Of a DNA stretch of 16,563 nucleotides, positions 1 through 6,548 are shown in pieces (position 1 is the stretch's first letter; each line of letters opens with the position of its first letter). The position numbers and the translations under genes were made by a program. Source of the stretch: an uncultured Clostridia bacterium (lineage in GTDB: Bacteria; Bacillota; Clostridia; Christensenellales; Aristaeellaceae); NCBI GenBank assembly GCA_947600345.1, contig CANQGC010000036.1, positions 1-16,563 on the forward strand, given 5' to 3'. The notes under the pieces are model-generated. The model did not search any database. It was not told the DNA's origin and was given only the letters and a program-made list of their open reading frames with translations.

Positions 1-5
1 TCCCA

Positions 6-34
6 TTGCTAGTTAGTCCCCCAAAAGCTACAAT
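6..34 (+). promoter_or_regulatory. sigma-A promoter of the SH3-domain gene
   Basis: A -35 like TTGCTA (6-11) and a -10 like TACAAT (29-34) are separated by exactly 17 bp. Transcription should start near 41, giving a leader of about 80 nt that carries the hairpin at 48-73. The assignment rests on consensus match and position only. Confidence 0.55.
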
Positions 35-47
35 ATACCCGTACCAA

Positions 48-73
48 GGAAGCGCCAATCAAGCGGCGCTTCC
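48..73 (+). promoter_or_regulatory. 5'-leader hairpin upstream of the SH3-domain gene
   Basis: GGAAGCGCC (48-56) pairs perfectly with GGCGCTTCC (65-73) around an 8-nt loop. It begins about 7 nt after the predicted transcription start, so it would cap the 5' end of the mRNA. No T-run follows, so it does not look like a terminator for this transcript. A stabilising or regulatory role is inference. Confidence 0.45.
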
Positions 74-120
74 CCAAGAATCCAGAATCCATACTTCCAA
101 TAATGAAAGGGGAATTTACC

Positions 121-426
121 ATGAAGAACACTCTGAAAGTTATGATCGCGATCATCCTGAGCCTGACTCTGATCCTTGGAACCGCCGCGCTGGCGTGCGA
201 CGAGGGCGGATACTTCTACGGAGCCGTGGTCGCCACGGGCGGCGACAGCTACATTCGAGACGAACCGAACCTGAACGGAAGCATCCTCGGCAGCCTGGGC
301 GAGGGCCGGACGGCGATCTTCTACGGATACAGCTCGTTCGACAGCCGCGGAGTGGAGTGGTACCTGATCGACACTGGCAGCACGTTCGGCTGGGTATCCT
401 CCCGGTACACGACGCTCTACTACTAA
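121..426 (+). CDS. small secreted bacterial SH3-domain protein
   Basis: This is a 101-residue exported protein. Residues 1 to about 25 form a signal peptide: a basic start (MKNTLK), a hydrophobic core, then TAALAC. Cleavage could follow ALA (signal peptidase I). The ALAC could also be read as a poor lipobox, because position -3 is Ala rather than Leu. The rest is one bacterial SH3 (SH3b) domain, with the pattern G-x-VVA, YIRDEPN, G-x-ILG-x-L-x-EG and a closing GWVSSRYT. Such domains usually bind peptidoglycan or cell-surface ligands. No catalytic domain is attached, so an adaptor or wall-binding role is inferred. ATG 121 is preferred over the in-frame ATG at 103, because the AAAGGGG ribosome site overlaps the latter and sits about 8 nt before 121. 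It is a single-gene unit with its own promoter and terminator. Confidence 0.8.
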   Translation: MKNTLKVMIAIILSLTLILGTAALACDEGGYFYGAVVATGGDSYIRDEPNLNGSILGSLGEGRTAIFYGYSSFDSRGVEWYLIDTGSTFGWVSSRYTTLYY

Positions 427-447
427 TACCGGCGAGCGGAAGCCAGG

Positions 448-471
448 GGCCCGGAGCGAAAGCTCCGGGCC
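448..471 (+). terminator. hairpin terminator after the SH3-domain gene
   Basis: A perfect 10-bp GC-rich stem (448-457 with 462-471) closes a GAAA tetraloop 21 nt after the stop codon. The tail TTCATCTGT is only weakly T-rich, so termination may be partial. Confidence 0.65.
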
Positions 472-503
472 TTCATCTGTCAAATCCCCAGAGGGAGCAT
501 TCC

Positions 504-555
504 AAAAAGCGCGAGGCGGGCCCCCGATCCCACCTCCGGAACCAAGGGCCCGCGC
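504..555 (-). terminator. terminator of the minus-strand Cys-rich gene
   Basis: On the minus strand, GCGGGCCC-type arms (546-555 with about 509-523) form a GC-rich stem with a long loop. A run of five T follows directly (AAAAA at 504-508 on the plus strand). It lies about 45 nt past the stop of the Cys-rich gene. Confidence 0.6.
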
Positions 556-597
556 TGTTTCCCCATAAACACTTTCGTGCGATGCTTTGCCCTTCCC

Positions 598-903
598 TCA
601 CCAGCAGCCGCAGACGGTGGGCCTGCACCTGTGCCTTCTGCCCGTGGCGCAGGGCCTCGGGGGCCTGCGCACGCAGATGCTCAGGTTGCCGGCCATATCC
701 ACGCAGAGCTCCACGTCCGCGTACTCGCCCGGGCACGCGGGGTTCTGGATGCGCACGCACTGGCAGTTCTCCTGGGGCGGCGCGCACTCATCGCGGCCGA
801 ACAGGGGCATCTGTAAGCTGCTGCGAGGCGCGCATCCGGTCGGCGCCGGGCCGCCGAATCCGCAGCCGGGCGGCGGAAACAGGGGCATCCGTCCGTATGT
901 CAT
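598..903 (-). CDS. small cysteine-rich hypothetical protein
   Basis: The 101-residue protein has 12 cysteines and is rich in proline and glycine at both ends (PLFPPPGCGFGG near the start, PTVCGCW at the end). The middle, about residues 46-80, looks like a small beta fold (CVRIQNPACPGEYADVELCV, then NLSICVRRP). There is no signal peptide or membrane segment. I do not recognise a named family. Cys-rich cytoplasmic proteins of this kind in spore-forming Clostridia are often coat or envelope components or metal binders, but that is only a guess here. ATG 903 was chosen because an AGGAGGGAGAAG ribosome site stands just before it. The longer upstream reading to 1107 runs across the neighbouring YitT promoter and is not credible. 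It is transcribed away from the YitT gene. Confidence 0.6.
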   Translation of the reverse strand: MTYGRMPLFPPPGCGFGGPAPTGCAPRSSLQMPLFGRDECAPPQENCQCVRIQNPACPGEYADVELCVDMAGNLSICVRRPPRPCATGRRHRCRPTVCGCW

Positions 904-981
904 CTTCTCTCCCTCCTCGTCGATGGTTTCCTTCCGGAGGCTCCGCCGGGCGGGAGCTCCCCGCGGCGGAATCGACCGCTT

Positions 982-1009
982 TAAACTATGTCCACGCGCC
1001 CTTTGCGGT
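982..1009 (-). promoter_or_regulatory. possible sporulation-type (sigma-K/E-like) promoter of the Cys-rich gene
   Basis: On the minus strand, CATAGTTTA (990-982) fits the CATA-NNN-TA -10 of mother-cell sporulation sigma factors, and an AC lies 17 bp upstream (1009-1008). I see no convincing sigma-A promoter for this gene. The motif is short and could occur by chance. Confidence 0.2.
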
Positions 1010-1016
1010 TCCATGA

Positions 1017-1045
1017 TTGATAATATTCCACGAAAACGGTATACT
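1017..1045 (+). promoter_or_regulatory. sigma-A promoter of the YitT-family gene
   Basis: TTGATA (1017-1022), a 17-bp spacer and TATACT (1040-1045) make a near-consensus vegetative promoter. Transcription should start near 1052, 27 nt before the ATG. Confidence 0.75.
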
Positions 1046-1069
1046 GTACTTGTAAGGTTTCCACGAAAA
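1026..1069 (+). promoter_or_regulatory. direct repeat overlapping the YitT promoter, candidate operator
   Basis: TTCCACGAAAA occurs exactly twice, at 1026-1036 (inside the -35/-10 spacer) and 1059-1069 (just past the predicted start). The offset is 33 bp, about three helical turns. This is a typical geometry for a repressor dimer or a looping site, but no binding protein can be named from the window. Confidence 0.4.
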
Positions 1070-1078
1070 GGAGGGCGC

Positions 1079-1927
1079 ATGAACGGGATGCTCAAGGGAG
1101 AATGCAAGAACGCCGCCTACATCCTGGCGGGGCTCTGCCTCAGTGTGCTGGGCTATTCGCTGTTTCTGATCCCCAACGGCATCGCCGCCGGGGGCTTCAC
1201 CGGCATCGCCCAGCTGATCAACGCCGGCTGCGGGCTGCCCGTCGGCGCGGTGGCGCTGGCGCTGAACGCGCCGCTGTTTCTGCTCTCGCTGCGCTCCATC
1301 GGCTGGCGCTTCGCGCTGCGCTCGCTGGTCGCGGCGGCGGCGTTCTCGCTGGGGTTGGACTTCCTGCCGCTCAGGTCCGGCGTGCGGGACGTGTGGCTGG
1401 CCACGGTCTACGGCGGTCTCTTCAGCGGCGCGGGCTTCGGTCTGGTGCTGCGCGGCAGCGCCACCACCGGCGGCAGCGACATGCTCGCGAGCCTGCTGCA
1501 CCGGCTGTTTCCGCAGCTGCGGGTCAGCGTGGGCATCTTCCTGGTGGACGGCGCCGTGGTCGCGGCCTCGGCCTTCGTGTTCGACGCCGGGCGCGCCATG
1601 TACGCGCTGATCGGCACGCTGATCAGCAACCTCGTGGTGGACTTCGTGCTGGAGGGGCCGAACAGCTCCCACGCCTTCTTCATCATCTCCGACCGCAGCG
1701 ACGAGATTGCCCGGCGCATCCTGGACGAGCTCGAGCGCGGCGTGACGGCGCTGGACGGCCGCGGCATGTTCAGCGGCGCGCCCAAGCAGGTGCTGCTGTG
1801 CGCGGTGAGCCGCCTGGAGGCGGTGCCGCTGCGCCGCATCATATTCTCCGTGGACCCCTCCGCCTTCCTGATCACCACCAGAAGCCGCGAGACCTACGGC
1901 GAGGGCTTCAAGTCGCCGGGCAGGTAG
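1079..1927 (+). CDS. YitT/UPF0750 family membrane protein (DUF161 + DUF2179)
   Basis: This 282-residue integral membrane protein has the standard layout of the YitT family. Residues about 10-190 carry five or six hydrophobic helices, with the family motif GSATTGGSD at 127-134 and the early IPNGIAAGGFTGIAQ segment. Residues about 197-275 form the soluble DUF2179 domain, a PII-like alpha/beta fold (HAFFIISDRSDEIARRILDEL, then QVLLCAVSRLE and FSVDPSAFLITT). The biochemical role of the family is not settled; transport is suspected. Length is normal for the family. ATG 1079 is preceded by AAGGAGG (1068-1074) with a short 4-nt spacing. The gene is a single unit with its own promoter. It converges on the DUF1295 gene across a long hairpin. 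Confidence 0.85.
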   Translation: MNGMLKGECKNAAYILAGLCLSVLGYSLFLIPNGIAAGGFTGIAQLINAGCGLPVGAVALALNAPLFLLSLRSIGWRFALRSLVAAAAFSLGLDFLPLRSGVRDVWLATVYGGLFSGAGFGLVLRGSATTGGSDMLASLLHRLFPQLRVSVGIFLVDGAVVAASAFVFDAGRAMYALIGTLISNLVVDFVLEGPNSSHAFFIISDRSDEIARRILDELERGVTALDGRGMFSGAPKQVLLCAVSRLEAVPLRRIIFSVDPSAFLITTRSRETYGEGFKSPGR

Positions 1928-1941
1928 CGCCGCCGCAGGCA

Positions 1942-1975
1942 GAGGCCCGAAGCCCCTCATGGGGCTTCGGGCCTC
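1942..1975. terminator. long hairpin between convergent genes
   Basis: A perfect 15-bp stem (1942-1956 with 1961-1975) has a TCAT loop and lies 15 nt after the YitT stop and 31 nt past the DUF1295 stop on the other strand. It could serve both directions. No T-run follows on either strand, so it may act with Rho or as an mRNA 3'-end stabiliser. Confidence 0.6.
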
Positions 1976-2005
1976 CGCGTGGACAGGTGGCGAGGAATCG
2001 CCCAT

Positions 2006-2791
2006 TCAAGCCACGAGCCACCTGTGCTCCTTCACGCTGTAGAGCGGCACCAGCGGGATCAGTATGGGCGTGGTGCGGACGTACTCCCGATAGGCAGGAT
2101 CGCCGCCGTAGTTCCTGTCCTGGCGAAGCTCCAGCCGCCGCGCGCCGCTGAACATCACGTAGGTGATGCCCAGCACGCCGAGCAGCGCCAGCAGCCACTG
2201 GAGGGCGCCCCGGTAGACGCCCAGGCCGGAGATGAAGGTCCCCCACCACAGCAGCAGCTCGCCGAAGTAGTTCGGGCAGCGCACGATCCGGTACAGCCCG
2301 GTGGATACGAAGCGGCGCGGGTCGCGCTTCTTCGCCCTGGACTTCTGCAGATCGGCCAGCATCTCCATCAGCACGCCGCAGAGCATCATGGCAAAGCCGA
2401 TGCCGGAGGCGGCGTCGATCCCCTTCCCCGCCCGCAGCCGGAACAGCACCGGCGCGCACTGGCAGATGTAGAGGGCCGCGCAGCTGATCCAGATGGCAAA
2501 CTTCATGCCCAGCGGCGCGCCGGTCTTCACTTCGCCCCTGAGCAGATTCCGGTAGGAGGCGTTCCTGAGCTCGCGGATCAGCAGATAGCCGCCCAGCCGC
2601 AGGCCGTACGCGATCAGCAGCGCGCACAGCGCGATCCCGATGCCGGTCAGCCTTCCCCGGAAGAGAATCAGCAGCGCCGCGCCGATGCCCGCCACGGACA
2701 GGCCGTAGCCCACCGAGAAGAAGTACACGTACATGATGAAACCGCAGGCGCTCAGCAGGAGCGCCACCGCGAACATGACCGCAAGTTCCAT
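2006..2791 (-). CDS. DUF1295 / steroid 5-alpha-reductase-like membrane protein
   Basis: This 261-residue protein has about six or seven membrane helices. The C-terminal half carries the DUF1295 signature: E-x-LADLQK near 143-150, then FVSTGLYRIVRCPNYFGE at 161-178, WWG at 182-184 and a late DPAYREYVRTTP. This family is related to steroid 5-alpha-reductases and isoprenylcysteine methyltransferases. The true substrate in bacteria is mostly unknown, and lipid-like molecules are the usual suspicion. ATG 2791 follows GGGAGG with 7-nt spacing. It lies 63 nt after the AraC regulator on the same strand, so the two may share the AraC promoter. The only barrier between them is a 7-bp hairpin without a T-run. 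Confidence 0.8.
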   Translation of the reverse strand: MELAVMFAVALLLSACGFIMYVYFFSVGYGLSVAGIGAALLILFRGRLTGIGIALCALLIAYGLRLGGYLLIRELRNASYRNLLRGEVKTGAPLGMKFAIWISCAALYICQCAPVLFRLRAGKGIDAASGIGFAMMLCGVLMEMLADLQKSRAKKRDPRRFVSTGLYRIVRCPNYFGELLLWWGTFISGLGVYRGALQWLLALLGVLGITYVMFSGARRLELRQDRNYGGDPAYREYVRTTPILIPLVPLYSVKEHRWLVA

Positions 2792-2816
2792 AGCCGCACC
2801 TCCCGATCTTTCCCTT

Positions 2817-2834
2817 CCCGCCGATCCCGGCGGG
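2817..2834 (-). other. small hairpin between the regulator and DUF1295 genes
   Basis: CCCGCCG (2817-2823) pairs with CGGCGGG (2828-2834) around a 4-nt loop. It has no T-run and is too weak to call a terminator. It may cause partial attenuation of the downstream DUF1295 gene. Confidence 0.3.
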
Positions 2835-2854
2835 CATTCCTTCCACAGAATAAG

Positions 2855-3706
2855 CTACGATTCGTCCGGCCCGGTCATTCCCCGGGCGCGCGCCGCGCTG
2901 CGGTAGTCCGAGGGCGTGATGCCGGTGGCCTCCTTGAAGCGCTGGCTGAAGTAGCTCAGGCTCGAGAAGCCCACGCTCATGCCGATCTGGCCCACGGGGC
3001 TGTCGGAGTTCTCCAGCAGGCGCTTGCTCTCCTCGATGCGCCGGGTGAGCAGGTAGTGGATGGGGCTCATGCCCACCTCCCGAGTGAAGGAGTGCACCAG
3101 GTAGTGGCGGCTCATGTGCGTCAGCTCCGCCAACGCGCCCAGGCTCAGCGGCTCGGCGAAGTGCTCGTCCATGTACTGCCGCACCCGGGCGCACTCCGAG
3201 CTGGTCTTGGTGCGGCTCACGGACGGACTGCGCAGCGACATCCGCCGCAGCAGCAGGAGCAGCACCACGTGGGTCAGCTTCGTGCAGATCTCCACCCAGC
3301 CCTCCTGCCGGGCCTCGCACTCGCGCAGGATCGCCTCCAGGTAGAAGCGGCAGCCGCCGGAGACCTCGTCGCGCAGGCGGAAGAAGCGGCCCTCGGCGCC
3401 GCCGGGCGCCTGGAAGCGCATGCCGTCGATGCCCGCCACCAGGTACTCCATCGGGTCGCCCGGGTCGGACCGCTCCGTGTGGGGGATGTGCGGGTTGATC
3501 AGCATCAGATCGCCGTCGCACACCGGAAAGCGCTCGGCGTCCACCTGGAACTGCCCGCTGCCCCGGAGCACGCAGAAGATCTCCGCGCAGTCGTGGGCGT
3601 GGGGCATGCTGTGCCAGTCGCCCTCGTCCCGGCTGCGGGCGATGTAGCGCAGAAACGCGCCGCTCTCGCCGTCGGGCCGGGCCAGATCGTACTTCAGAAG
3701 GCTCAC
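2855..3706 (-). CDS. AraC-family transcriptional regulator with cupin sensor domain
   Basis: The protein has 283 residues from a GTG start. The N-terminal part (about 10-110) is a cupin-like sensor with the HAHD motif at 36-39, a GDLMLINPHIPH strand and the usual glycine pattern. This domain type commonly binds a sugar. Residues about 173-273 form the two helix-turn-helix units of AraC/XylS proteins (LSLGALAELTHMSRHYLVHSF and VGQIGMSVGFSSLSYFSQRFKEATGITPSDYR). GTG 3706 was chosen because a GGGGGGAG ribosome site stands 4 nt before it. The predicted transcription start near 3723 also excludes the upstream TTG 3739 and ATG 3727. It faces away from the sugar importer and phosphorylase genes, the classic layout for their activator; that pairing is inference. 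Confidence 0.9.
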   Translation of the reverse strand: MSLLKYDLARPDGESGAFLRYIARSRDEGDWHSMPHAHDCAEIFCVLRGSGQFQVDAERFPVCDGDLMLINPHIPHTERSDPGDPMEYLVAGIDGMRFQAPGGAEGRFFRLRDEVSGGCRFYLEAILRECEARQEGWVEICTKLTHVVLLLLLRRMSLRSPSVSRTKTSSECARVRQYMDEHFAEPLSLGALAELTHMSRHYLVHSFTREVGMSPIHYLLTRRIEESKRLLENSDSPVGQIGMSVGFSSLSYFSQRFKEATGITPSDYRSAARARGMTGPDES

Positions 3707-3729
3707 GGCGCTCCCCCCTCTCTGCATCG

Positions 3730-3758
3730 ATCTTAGCAAGCGCGGGGGAAAAAGTCAA
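3730..3758 (-). promoter_or_regulatory. sigma-A promoter of the AraC regulator
   Basis: On the minus strand, TTGACT (3758-3753), a 17-bp spacer and TAAGAT (3735-3730) form a near-consensus promoter. The start would be near 3723, giving a leader of only about 17 nt. This fixes the translation start at GTG 3706. Confidence 0.7.
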
Positions 3759-3907
3759 CACAATTTTTGGTACTGCCGGCATTTTATTTTACAAAACCTG
3801 TCAAGCGGGCGAAATTGCTCCCCATCCTTTGGCCACATTGCGGCGAATTCCCGTTAACAAACATCTAATTTAAACAACATCCATAAAACAACGCGCAATT
3901 TATTGCA

Positions 3908-3936
3908 TTGATTTCGCATGCCGTTTGCTCTATACT
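3908..3936 (+). promoter_or_regulatory. sigma-A promoter of the sugar importer / GH112 locus
   Basis: TTGATT (3908-3913), a 17-bp spacer and TATACT (3931-3936) lie in an AT-rich gap. The start is predicted near 3943, with a leader of about 65 nt. The 301-bp gap between the regulator and the binding-protein gene holds only this promoter, the divergent AraC promoter and the nearby operator-like sequences. Confidence 0.75.
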
Positions 3937-3947
3937 GAATTTATCTA

Positions 3948-3969
3948 ATCTCAACAAATCTGTTGAGAT
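3948..3969. promoter_or_regulatory. perfect inverted repeat just downstream of the importer promoter, candidate operator
   Basis: ATCTCAACA (3948-3956) and TGTTGAGAT (3961-3969) are perfect 9-bp arms around AATC. The site covers about +5 to +27 of the predicted transcript, a position where a bound repressor would block transcription. In RNA the same bases form a 5'-end hairpin, which could stabilise the message. The sequence alone cannot decide between these. Confidence 0.55.
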
Positions 3970-4007
3970 GCGTGAAGCGACGAACAATATTTATAGGAGG
4001 AAGTACC

Positions 4008-5216
4008 ATGAAGAAGCTTTTGAGTCTGCTCCTGGCCCTGACCCTGCTCTGCACGATCTGCGCCTTCGCGGAGGAGCCCGTCACCATCAACTTCTGGTCC
4101 ATGTGGAACTCGGGCGAGCCCCAGGCCACCGTGATCGAGGAGGCCGCCGCGGCCTACGAGGCCGAGACCGGCGTGCACGTCAACATCGAATGGAAGGGCC
4201 GCGACATCAACACGCTGCTCACCGCCGCGCTGGAGGCCGGCGAGGCCATCGACATCTTCGAGGACGACTACAACCGCATCGGCCAGGTTTACGCCCCCCA
4301 CACCTACGACCTGACCGCCATGGCCGAGGCCGCGGGCTACGCGGACAACAGCTACGCCGTGTTCAACGACCAGGCCGTCGCCTGGGCGGGCTACCTGAAC
4401 AGCATCACCGAGCAGCCGCAGGTGGGCGGCGTGTTCTACAACAAGGACGCCTTCGCCGAGGCCGGCATCGAGGCCGAGCCCACCACCTGGGCCGAGTTCC
4501 TGGATTGCTGCGCCAAGCTCAAGGAGGCCGGCATCGCTCCGCTGGCCCAGGACGGCGCCTACACGAACTTCTCCTTCTACTATCACCTGGTGCGCTACCT
4601 GGGCGAGGACGCCATCGCGCAGCTGCGCGACAACGGCGGCTGGGCCCAGAGCGAGGGCGCGGTCAAGGCCGCCCAGGACATCATCGACCTGGTGAACGCG
4701 GGCTACCTGGTGGACGGCGCTCCCGACGAGTATCCCTCCAGCCAGAACAAGATCGGCACCGGCGAGGCCGCGATGGTGGTCTGCGCCAACTACGTGACCT
4801 CCGAGATCAACGCCATCTTCGGCGAGCTCAACTGGGGCCTGTTCAACTACCCGGCGGTGGACGGCGGCGCGGAGCCCACGGCCGCCTACGCGGGCGCGAA
4901 CTCCCTGGCGATCTCCGACTACAGCGCGCATCCCCAGGAGGCCTTCGACTTCATCATGAAGCTGGTGACCGGCGAATTCGACCAGAAGATGGCCGACACC
5001 GCCGCCCAGATCCCCGCCGACCCGCACAACACCGCCCCCGCCTCGCTGACCGGCACGGTGGAGACGCTGGTCGCCGCCGATAAGCCCATGACCTGGTGCG
5101 GCGCGCTGAACACCCATCCGGCCTGGGCCACGATGAAGGACCTCTGCACGAAGCTCTTCGAGGGTGCCTACGCCACCGGCGAGGACTTCTGCGCCGCGAT
5201 GGATGCGCTCTACTAA
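4008..5216 (+). CDS. sugar ABC transporter solute-binding protein (family 1, MalE-like)
   Basis: This 402-residue exported protein should capture the oligosaccharide for the two permeases downstream. Residues 1-21 are a signal peptide ending AFA before EEP. No lipobox is present, although two cysteines lie in the hydrophobic part. The mature chain begins with the family strand PVTINFWSMWNSGEP. It continues with EAAAAYEAETGVHVNIEWKGRDI and VGGVFYNKDAFAEAGI near 140, then TTWAEFLDCCAKLKEAGI, all typical of family 1 sugar-binding proteins. By context with GH112, the ligand is probably lacto-N-biose, galacto-N-biose or a related beta-galactoside. ATG 4008 has AGGAGG 8 nt before it; the reading from 3963 would overlap the operator-like repeat. 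A 422-bp gap with repeat copy A separates it from the permease gene. Confidence 0.9.
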   Translation: MKKLLSLLLALTLLCTICAFAEEPVTINFWSMWNSGEPQATVIEEAAAAYEAETGVHVNIEWKGRDINTLLTAALEAGEAIDIFEDDYNRIGQVYAPHTYDLTAMAEAAGYADNSYAVFNDQAVAWAGYLNSITEQPQVGGVFYNKDAFAEAGIEAEPTTWAEFLDCCAKLKEAGIAPLAQDGAYTNFSFYYHLVRYLGEDAIAQLRDNGGWAQSEGAVKAAQDIIDLVNAGYLVDGAPDEYPSSQNKIGTGEAAMVVCANYVTSEINAIFGELNWGLFNYPAVDGGAEPTAAYAGANSLAISDYSAHPQEAFDFIMKLVTGEFDQKMADTAAQIPADPHNTAPASLTGTVETLVAADKPMTWCGALNTHPAWATMKDLCTKLFEGAYATGEDFCAAMDALY

Positions 5217-5237
5217 GAACTAAGCCCGTAACCCCAT

Positions 5238-5447
5238 AAGGGAGAATCCAAGGAACCTCAGGTTCCTTGGTGAGGATTCTTAAGGGGCAAAGCCCCTTAA
5301 GCAGGTCTGGGCAGCGCCCAGCGTAACCCCAGCGGCCCGCGCGCAGAATCCAACCCCCGGCAATGCGAACCAATGCTCCATCGCCCCCAAACGCGGGCCG
5401 CGCGAGGCGAGTTTTGGCCCGGAAAGCGAAAGCTTTCCGAGCCAAAA
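5238..5447 (+). repeat. modular palindromic intergenic repeat, copy A
   Basis: The copy lies in the 422-bp gap between the binding-protein and first permease genes, starting 22 nt after the stop. Modules in order: a lead AAGGGAGAATCC then a 23-nt palindrome (5248-5270, 11-bp arms); a 10-bp hairpin CTTAAGGGGC/GCCCCTTAAG (5279-5301); a CTGGGC/GCCCAG hairpin (5307-5321); a long-range pair GCGGCCCGC (5332-5340) with GCGGGCCGC (5393-5401); and a final nested hairpin (5412-5447), GGAAAGC/GCTTTCC inside TTTTGGC/GCCAAAA. Copy C has the same modules in the same order with paired base changes. No protein of its own is credible. The rest of the gap up to 5567 shows nothing I can name. Confidence 0.85.
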
Positions 5448-5567
5448 GAGCAACCGATGCTCTCGCATCACCCTTCACGAACTACCGCAACTGCCGCCGC
5501 AGCGATTCTCTGGGCTCGAAACCAAACCTCCGGCGTTGGACAACCAGGGAATCTATTTCGACACGCA

Positions 5568-5593
5568 GCGGGCGGCGCATTCGCGCCGCCCGC
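5568..5593 (+). terminator. GC-rich hairpin before the first permease gene (attenuator-like)
   Basis: GCGGGCGGCGC (5568-5578) pairs perfectly with GCGCCGCCCGC (5583-5593) around ATTC. The tail GCTTCATACAAAACTTCTTC has no true T-run. It lies 46 nt before the permease start. It could reduce read-through, or block 3'-to-5' decay of the binding-protein message, lowering permease output relative to the binding protein. Confidence 0.45.
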
Positions 5594-5638
5594 GCTTCAT
5601 ACAAAACTTCTTCTATCTCGAATCAAGGGGGGAGCCCT

Positions 5639-6532
5639 GTGAGAAAGAACAAGGCGATGATCGCATGCTTCATCGCGCCGACCGTGATTTGCCTGCTGGC
5701 GATGTACGTCTACCCGGTGTGCCGGACGATCCTCATGAGCTTCTTCCACGTGGAGAGCCTGACTTCGGACGTGAGCGCCTGGTCGTTCAACGGCGTCGAA
5801 AACTACGTCAATATCTTCCACAACGCGGGCTTCCAGATCTCGATGCGCAACTTCCTGCTGATCTGGCTGGTGGGCGGCGCGATCACGCTGGCCATCTCGC
5901 TGCTGATGGCGGTGATCCTGACCTCCGGCATCCGGCTGCAGGGCTTCTTCCGCGCGGCGATCTACCTGCCCAACATCGTCAGCGCCGTGGCGCTGGCCAC
6001 CATGTGGGTGCAGTACATATTCAACTACGACTACGGCCTGCTCAACAACCTGCTGCAGATGCTGGGGCTGGAGAAGTTCCGCTGGCTGGGCACCGACGCA
6101 AAGTTCTGGGCGATGCTGGCGGCGTTCATATTCGGAAGCGTCGGCTACTACATGCTGATCTACATCAGCGGCATCGAGGGCATCCCGACGGACCTCTACG
6201 AGGCCGCGACCATCGACGGCGCGAAGAAGGTCAGGCAGTTCTTCAGCATCACGCTGCCGCTGCTCAGGGGCATCATCAAGACGACGATCATCTTCTGGAG
6301 CATCAACGCCACGACCTTCTACCTCTGGTCGAAGCTCTTCTCGCCGGTGCAGACGGAGAGCTCCACCATCGTGCCGGTGGTGTACCTCTACGACACCGTG
6401 TTCGGCGGCAAGGGCGTGGTCACCCGGGACGCCGGAGCGGGCGCGGCGGTGGGCGTGGTGCTGACGCTGATCATCATCGCCGTCTATCTGGTGGCGAGCA
6501 GGCTCCTCAAGAGCGACGATCTGGAGTACTGA
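5639..6532 (+). CDS. sugar ABC transporter permease (MalF-type)
   Basis: This is a 297-residue inner-membrane permease with six hydrophobic helices and the cytoplasmic EAA loop at about 188-208 (YEAATIDGAKKVRQFFSITLP), which docks the ATPase. The N-terminus (AMIACFIAPTVICLLAMYVYPV) and the FNGVENYVNIF segment are typical of MalF/UgpA-type subunits. GTG 5639 was chosen because GGGGGGAG ends 4 nt before it and the hydrophobic helix begins right after. An ATG at 5657 is possible but lies inside that start. The longer open frame from 5363 runs through repeat copy A and is not coding. It pairs with the next gene, 16 nt downstream, to form the membrane channel. Confidence 0.92.
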   Translation: MRKNKAMIACFIAPTVICLLAMYVYPVCRTILMSFFHVESLTSDVSAWSFNGVENYVNIFHNAGFQISMRNFLLIWLVGGAITLAISLLMAVILTSGIRLQGFFRAAIYLPNIVSAVALATMWVQYIFNYDYGLLNNLLQMLGLEKFRWLGTDAKFWAMLAAFIFGSVGYYMLIYISGIEGIPTDLYEAATIDGAKKVRQFFSITLPLLRGIIKTTIIFWSINATTFYLWSKLFSPVQTESSTIVPVVYLYDTVFGGKGVVTRDAGAGAAVGVVLTLIIIAVYLVASRLLKSDDLEY

Positions 6533-6548
6533 GAAGGGAGGGGCGAGC

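Noticed and set aside
3727..3739. Upstream starts (TTG 3739, ATG 3727) for the AraC regulator
   Set aside because: They lie within the -10 or at the predicted transcription start, leaving no room for a ribosome site. GTG 3706 has a strong one.
1908..3782. 624-residue minus-strand open frame
   Set aside because: It is another frame across the DUF1295 and AraC genes, with low-complexity Arg/Gly/Ala composition and no recognisable domain.
5363..5638. N-terminal extension of the first permease
   Set aside because: The in-frame extension translates the repeat and the hairpin region, has no family similarity, and ends at a good ribosome site before GTG 5639.
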